In this document: piece by piece, positions 59,001 to 64,000 of the stretch | Layout: each line of letters begins with the position of its first letter | How positions within the stretch are numbered: the first letter of the stretch is position 1 | Assembly: GCA_019095985.1 (NCBI GenBank) | Contig: CM032662.1 | Span: 22,638,058 to 22,702,057, forward strand | DNA from: Streblospio benedicti | Lineage: Eukaryota; Annelida; Polychaeta; Spionida; Spionidae | Length of the DNA: 64,000 bases | Reading direction: 5' to 3' | The notes under the pieces: model-generated | What the model was told of the DNA's origin: nothing | What the model saw: the letters and a program-made list of their open reading frames with translations, nothing else | Databases searched by the model: none | Translations under genes and position numbers: made by a program

Positions 59001-59037
59001 TCATCAAGTTCATCATCATCATCATCCTTTGCACCAC
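53030..59037 (-). CDS. STON2: Stonin-family clathrin adaptor with acidic tail (5' end not seen)
   Basis: Exons seen, 5' to 3': 59037-58808 (entered in phase 1), 57805-55403, 55128-54990, 54329-54152, 53959-53755, 53473-53030 (stop). At least 1198 residues. The first seen exon is acidic then Lys-rich. The large exon holds WVGFDDDF, five NPF motifs (NPFTE, NPFAE, NPFAD, NPFAS, NPFDK) that in stonins bind EH domains of Eps15 or intersectin, and DPF. It continues with the stonin homology domain (GWELFLRQPTKKKL, FWKAVYVRI) and the mu-homology domain, which runs through the next three exons (GFERLTMLAKGVLPTN, WVKHYAKYEYRV). Stonins sort synaptotagmin into clathrin-coated vesicles. Human STON2 has 905 residues and fly Stoned B about 1262; this is closer to the longer type. 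The last exon adds 147 residues, mostly Asp/Glu. The start codon must lie upstream, perhaps beyond the window. Confidence 0.9.
53160..53352. repeat. Coding minisatellite (Asp/Glu codons)
   Basis: Imperfect repeats of GAGGAAGATGATGAC-type units on the minus strand encode the acidic run of the stonin C-terminal exon. On the plus strand the same sequence gives a meaningless poly-Ser frame. Confidence 0.9.
54420..54558. repeat. 65-bp near-perfect palindrome in a stonin intron
   Basis: The left arm (54420-54484) starts ACAGTCACTGAGTCCCAATG and ends CCTACCGTATAGGTA. The right arm (54494-54558) is its inverted copy with a single mismatch. The spacer is only nine bases. It is close to the acceptor of exon 54329. 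Confidence 0.95.
54593..54758. mobile_element. 166-bp MITE with TA-type ends in a stonin intron
   Basis: The left end TACCGTATATGACCATCCAA and the right end (inverted: TACCGTATACGACCATCTAA) match at 18 of 20 positions. The flanks are TA-rich, in agreement with a TA target. The interior is C-rich on the left (CAGCCCTCCCCC) and has no frame. It fits a mariner-type MITE. Confidence 0.8.
57957..58016. repeat. Two tandem copies of a 30-bp unit in a stonin intron
   Basis: TTTAAAGACAGCATGATAGG CTTTGCTGAC is followed by a copy that differs at two positions. Confidence 0.9.
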
Positions 59038-59360
59038 CTGCAAATGTATACATGTAATTACAATATCTTTTAGACATCAAAGTATAATCTAATTACAATG
59101 TAACTGACCAAAGTTGAAATTGTAGGTATTTAATAATAATTTTGTTATCCAAGCTAAATTCTGATGTATAGTAATACTATTGAATGCATGAATATATATG
59201 CATACTACATGTATATGAGTAACATGAACAGTTCTTGATAATATATATTTGGTAGACGTATTTTACAGATGAAATTTAATTAGGGTTGACTATAAAATGC
59301 ATCTAGTTCTGTCAAAATTGCTTATACATTGCAGAATAACATTTTTGCTACAATTATACT

Positions 59361-59656
59361 TGTTGATTAATCTTTGTGAATATAAAATATATTTCTAATT
59401 TCAAAACAATGGTAATTAATTATTAAAAAGTGTCTTTATCATATATTCAGATCATTAGTATAGGATTAATATTTTCCTTAACTTGGACAAAAGAGACAGA
59501 GTTCAAAATGTTGATTAATCTTTGTGAATATAAAATATATTTCTAATTTCAAAACAATGGTAATTAATTATCAAAAAGTGTCTTTATCATATATTCAGAT
59601 CATTAGTATAGGATTAATATTTTCCTTAACTTGGACAAAAGAGACAGAGTTCAAAA
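59361..59656. repeat. Recent 148-bp tandem duplication
   Basis: The block that begins TGTTGATTAATCTTTGTGAA occurs at 59361-59508 and at once again at 59509-59656. I saw a single difference between copies (ATTATTAAAA versus ATTATCAAAA), so the event is recent or the copies are homogenised. Confidence 0.93.
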
Positions 59657-60660
59657 TATATGTATTTTTTTTCCAAATTAATAAAACTTCTAGTAAAAGA
59701 TACAAAGTAATTGTATTGTGAAGTCTTTCATTAAAATATTTGAAGATATTGCAAATACAAGCGTGAAACCCTGAAAGGTATTGTAATAGGATATTAATAT
59801 TGTAAAGCTAATCTGAAATGAAAAATGTGTTACATATTCACTGATTATTCATGTAACAAAAATTTGTTGGTATGAAACCAACATTATTCTTTCAAGAAGA
59901 CATCTCTTGAAGACAATTTAATGAGCACTGGGATGATTCTATTATTTGCTCAAGACTTGCACAGTTTCAACATTGTTTCAATAGGCATTGTCAATGTAAA
60001 AGAATTTTGTTGGCAACATTGCCTCACCACAAAAGGATGGCTACACGATGTAACATGAAATTTAGATGCATTTGCAGTTTTTTCTTTGATGCACCACTCA
60101 ACAGAAAAGATGGCATTGATTTATATAGTGAAAATACACAGTGTGTGGTTTTAAAAATTACCACAGAACTCACATGATTACAATCATCATCATTTTGTGT
60201 TTATTGAAACATAAAATGTAAAGTTTTCTATGAATCAAATATAACTAAGAGCTTTATAACAAACCATGAACTTACACAATTGCAAAACTATCTAAGCAAC
60301 ATACATGTATCAAATAGACGATAGAAATAATATTCCAACAGAACAAAGCATTACTATTTTGTAAATGTTGTACAGATGAGAAACAACACAATATGATGAT
60401 GAGTTTTCTTGCTCTTTTGGATGATATAAAACAAGCACCATAGAAAAAGAATATGATCTTGAAGGAATGGGCAGTGTTCCATAATTCTTTGCGAGGCCTT
60501 GCACAGCATTTTGGTGGATTTCACTTTAACTTTAAAGATATTTCCCTTCAGACCTAAGGGGGATAAGTTGCAATCGGTCAACCCTTACCCCTTATTAAAG
60601 AAGCAGCTGTGCATTGTTTTATCATAACTGTCATGCTCATAGTAAATATATATATATATA

Positions 60661-60779
60661 TTTTCTTCTTACCATGCAATAGTGAATCAAAGTCCAAGCT
60701 TGTAAAGTTTATAAATAAAAACTTTTTAAAATTTAGAAGCTTGGACTAATTATTCACTATTGCATGGTAAGAAGAAAAA
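60661..60779. repeat. Long hairpin upstream of stonin exons
   Basis: The left arm starts TTTTCTTCTTACCATGCAAT and contains AGTCCAAGCTT. The right arm is inverted, with AAGCTTGGACT and ATTGCATGGTAAGAAGAAAA. The arms are about 50-58 bases with a few mismatches and a short AT-rich centre. A TA run adjoins the left side. Confidence 0.85.
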
Positions 60780-60782
60780 TAT

Positions 60783-61710
60783 ATGTATCATTATGAGTTT
60801 GTTCATTATAAATATGCTAAATTCCAAAATTAAAACCATATAATCACTAAATATATCTAAAAATTATTTATTGAACTGTTTTCCACTGTTGTCCTTATCA
60901 GAATACAATAAAAACATAAGTACTTAAAAGACACCTAACAGTAAACACATCTTAGAAAGGGGATTTTATACTTTGCAGTACATGTATGTGACAGAATAAT
61001 AATAGAGATTAAATTAGATTAATCTCTGGATCTGGATCTGGATCTGGATATGTAATTCACAAGTAAGCCAGTCTCAGATGAGAGACTGGCCTCCTCTTAT
61101 GAGGCAACGCGTGAATGGTGTTTGTACATGTACCTCACCAGAGGCAGGCTAGGTAGCCAACTGAGCCTCAGGGTTGGGGGGGGATCACACTAGCTATAGT
61201 TTTCAAACTAGGTGAGTTCTTTTACGTGCAGAGGTGTGGCTCTCCTCTACACGGGACACGCCTTTTTAACGAGGCTTCCGAACCTCCGCTTGGCGTCGCT
61301 ACCGTCTAGTAGTAACACTGTACGGTGGCGACGTGCTCGGTGGAAATCAGCAACTCAGTGGCAGACGCATGACGTAACGATTTTGGTGACACTGTGTCTG
61401 CCATGACCGGGCGGCGAACTTACGACGCAAACAACTCCTGTTTTCAAGTCGTACGCTCTAACCACTGAGCTACTGAGGACCTCTATTATTATTCTGTCAC
61501 ATACATGTACTGCAAAGTATAAAATCCCCTTTCTAAGATGTGTTTACTGTTAGGTGTCTTTTAAGTACTTATGTTTTTATTGTATTCTGATAAGGACAAC
61601 AGTGGAAAACAGTTCAATAAATAATTTTTAGATATATTTAGTAATTATATGGTTTTAATTTTGGAAGTTAGCATATTTATAAAGAACGAACTCATAATGA
61701 TACATGGTTT
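60783..61710. repeat. Long inverted repeat (about 225-bp arms) around a SINE
   Basis: The left arm (about 60783-61006) runs from TGTATCATTATGAG to GACAGAATAATAATAGAG. The right arm (about 61483-61710) is its inverted copy, from CTCTATTATTATTCTGTC to CTCATAATGATACA, with only scattered mismatches. The 475-bp centre is GC-rich and holds a tRNA-like module. The right-hand arm stops at the SINE edge and at the outer end TGATACA. Confidence 0.9.
61400..61481 (-). mobile_element. tRNA-like SINE head inside the inverted repeat
   Basis: On the minus strand: TCCTCAGTAGCTCAGTGGTT, then AGAGCGTACGACTTG and later AAGTTCGCCGCCC. The A box (TAGCTCAGTGGTTAGAGC) is excellent, with a proper D-arm. The B-box-like AGTTCGCCGCC is fair. 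The anticodon arm does not fold as in a normal tRNA, so I call it a SINE head, not a tRNA gene. The related body probably extends to about 61010, with small hairpins at 61058-61081. Confidence 0.65.
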
Positions 61711-62655
61711 CCAATATGCTATGAACCTTGCTCAACAAATTTTCTGTAAGAAAAATATATATATTCACAATGAGATCACATGCAGTTTACCGATTAAACT
61801 CTGTATAAAGTACCCGGGTAATTGTCATACTGTTTCTCGTAATTATCTCATTCAAAATATAGATAGGTACATAATGCAATAGAAATTGCTGATGGTATAC
61901 AAATTTTCAATTTTAATATGCCATTGTATCATCATGCTTCATTATACTAGTTTAACATTATCATATGAAGATGATATTCATTAAAATTTTATGTGTCTCT
62001 TTAAGTGAATTGCAAACAACTACTTTCCAAATTTTCAAAAAAGCAGATTTGATATTCAGATTTAAGTACGTTAGGGTTTACTCATTATCACAAGAGAATA
62101 AACATATCATACTCCCCAACCAGAGAGCAAACCTGATTTATCTCCAATTCTTTATATACTTGACGTCTAGCTCCACAAAATTGAATTACTTCAACTCAGG
62201 AGTCATGAGTAAAACATGGACAAACCTTCTTCTGTTCAAATGGGGAGAAAACAAGGACTTGTGAGACTTGTGTGTTCTAAACTTGATGTTTGTATACAAT
62301 TCCACAAGATGAACCTAAATTCTATCAAAATCAATACAGTAAATATAATTTAGCTATAGACTGAAATCTTAACTTTTCATTACTATCAGCATTTGACAAT
62401 ATGTTGTCCATTAGTAGAAGACACAAGTTGTATTTGAATGATGACTTGGTCTTATTTCAATGATGACATTTTGGTCATTTTTCCATGTTTTGTACAGCTA
62501 CAGATATTAATTATGTTTATGCAGTTTATCAAAATATTAACCAATATATGTAACATGGTAGCATTCATCATGTACTGGTCTTTCTTACATAGCACATCAT
62601 TTACTGTCTCCAATAACAATATAACAAACAAAAAATAGACCAATTATAATAAAAT

Positions 62656-62815
62656 ACAGTAGAACCACCTCTATAATGAGACCACCTCTATAAGACCACT
62701 TTTCATGGACCCAAACCTTCATACAGCTACCAAAATGAACCTCTGTATAGAGACCACCACCTCTCTATTGAGACCACCTAGCACTAGTCCTAAAGGTGGT
62801 CCTAATACAGACGTT
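62656..62815 (+). mobile_element. MITE-like repeat (ACAGTAGAACC family), second copy
   Basis: It begins ACAGTAGAACCACCTCTATA and has GACCACCTCT words, CCACTTTTCATGG and AGCACTAGTCC in the same order as 21427-21615. Its right end is less well kept. Confidence 0.75.
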
Positions 62816-64000
62816 TGTTTGTACATAAGAACGAGCTTGGGGAAGTATAAGCGCGACCTTTCCATTAATTTTTTCTTAGTTGAATATTTAGTTGCAATAT
62901 CAAGAAGAATTGTCATACATGGGAGAAACAAAGATTTTAGATCCACATATTCACACATTACAATTATTTGCTTGCATAGATTTTTCAGGAGTAATTTTGA
63001 AAATACGAGTTTAGCCTCTTCATTTTCCAATTAACAATATCATGCAGAACTAAACATCATTATGTGACCAAATATACTGTAATAACAGTTCATGTGCTTG
63101 GTACCACTTCATAATGTTTGCCATCACTACGATGTTACAAGCACTATTCAGCTTGGCATAAGATAACATAAATCATTTTTGATGGATCTTACAGAGAATA
63201 AGCTGCAATTATTCCAGATATCACTGTGTAAGACATTACCTATATAATCGAATTTTAATAAGCTTTTCTTTTAGATATATATCAAATATATAACATTCCA
63301 GTTAAATTCTGAGTAGTAATCATCATAACTAGTCTTCTTTTGCAAATTGGTAGTGAACGTCAACAACATACTTATGCAATTTCCAAAATAAGCTCACAGT
63401 CACCAATAACCCTACATATAGTCCCATTTGTATCATCACAGAAGGTGAGCTACCTATACATGTACATGCACATTACAAACAACATTGGGCATGCCAACCA
63501 GCCCCCCATGCCATTAATGAATTAGATACACACACAAACTTCTTCGTTGGATTTTATATACAATACATAATATTATGCTGATTTTTGTTCATATGAATGC
63601 TATGATCATACACTGTCTTAGTGACATTTTGCACACGCATTCCAAAATGGATTAGAGTTGTTCCATCCATTCATGATATTGTGTGTTTGGACTTGATTCA
63701 ATGAAACACCGAGCTGTTCTTCTGCCAAGTGAATAATCAGACAGGGCAATGTACAAGTATACTCAAGAATGATCACTTCTACCGTATTGAGTGATTTGTA
63801 TTGAAAGAAAAATTGTATAAGAAAGTCATAATTACAAGAACATAGAACAGTCATATTTGATTAAAAAAAAGTATAAGTTACTAACTGTACAGAACGATAC
63901 TTACATGAAGTAGGTTATCAATGTTATCAAGACAGGAATAAGAGTATTTGTGAGATGGGTGATGCTGGGTGAAGATGGTTCTCAACATGTTACCAGGTTA

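Larger units (their letters stand above)
59038..64000. other. Upstream of the last seen stonin exon: repeat-rich, no exon identified
   Basis: This stretch is either the first intron(s) of the stonin gene or the spacer beyond it. No exon that would continue the phase-1 entry at 59037 was recognised. It contains a 148-bp tandem duplication, a hairpin, a long inverted duplication around a SINE, and a MITE, all listed separately. The remaining AT-rich sequence shows nothing supportable up to the window end. Confidence 0.5.

Noticed and set aside
61400-61481. A genuine tRNA gene
   Set aside because: The A box and D-arm are good, but the anticodon arm does not fold with a normal loop and the B box is imperfect. 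A SINE head fits better.
62719-63030. 103-codon minus-strand frame as an upstream stonin exon
   Set aside because: It overlaps the MITE at 62656-62815, has no splice phase that fits the entry at 59037, and shows no stonin motif.

Overview
The window is a piece of an AT-rich, intron-dense animal nuclear genome, most likely a marine invertebrate. Short introns, conserved metazoan genes, many small inverted-repeat elements and frequent ACATGTA-type words fit a lophotrochozoan or similar lineage, but the species cannot be fixed from sequence alone. I rebuilt the host gene models by hand from splice sites. All five read in one frame across every junction, and the four that start inside the window have coding lengths that are exact multiples of three.

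Layout: positions 1-8,100 are a nest of mobile elements. A 5'-truncated RTE-like LINE lies beside an old copy of an unnamed transposon family, and that copy is interrupted by a young Ty3/gypsy LTR element (2431-7801, minus strand). Five host genes follow. (1) A GTPase-kinase fusion related to DSTYK, 10655-18301 (+), 989 codons. (2) TMX1, an ER thioredoxin-like membrane protein, 21105-24725 (+), 267 codons. (3) DHX57, a DEAH RNA helicase, 38780-26676 (-), 24 coding exons, 1294 codons. (4) ADPGK, ADP-dependent glucokinase, 40981-48934 (+), 477 codons, with a duplicated exon that looks mutually exclusive. (5) A stonin-family endocytic adaptor, 59037-53030 (-), whose 5' end is not seen. TMX1 and DHX57 converge, DHX57 and ADPGK diverge, and ADPGK and stonin converge. 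The genes are not an operon and share no obvious pathway.

Introns and spacers hold many small elements: a TTAA-flanked 3.2-kb DNA transposon inside DHX57, an 0.8-kb element with perfect 20-bp terminal inverted repeats inside the GTPase-kinase gene, a Helitron-like 3' end and a LINE tail inside ADPGK, tRNA-like SINEs, several TIR-bearing MITEs, three long near-perfect hairpins, and a 925-bp inverted duplication around a tRNA-like SINE. The points most worth following up are the DSTYK-like protein with intact GTPase motifs, the ADPGK exon pair, the acidic tail of the stonin, and the unnamed TTAA transposon family. There is one 100-N assembly gap (40096-40195).
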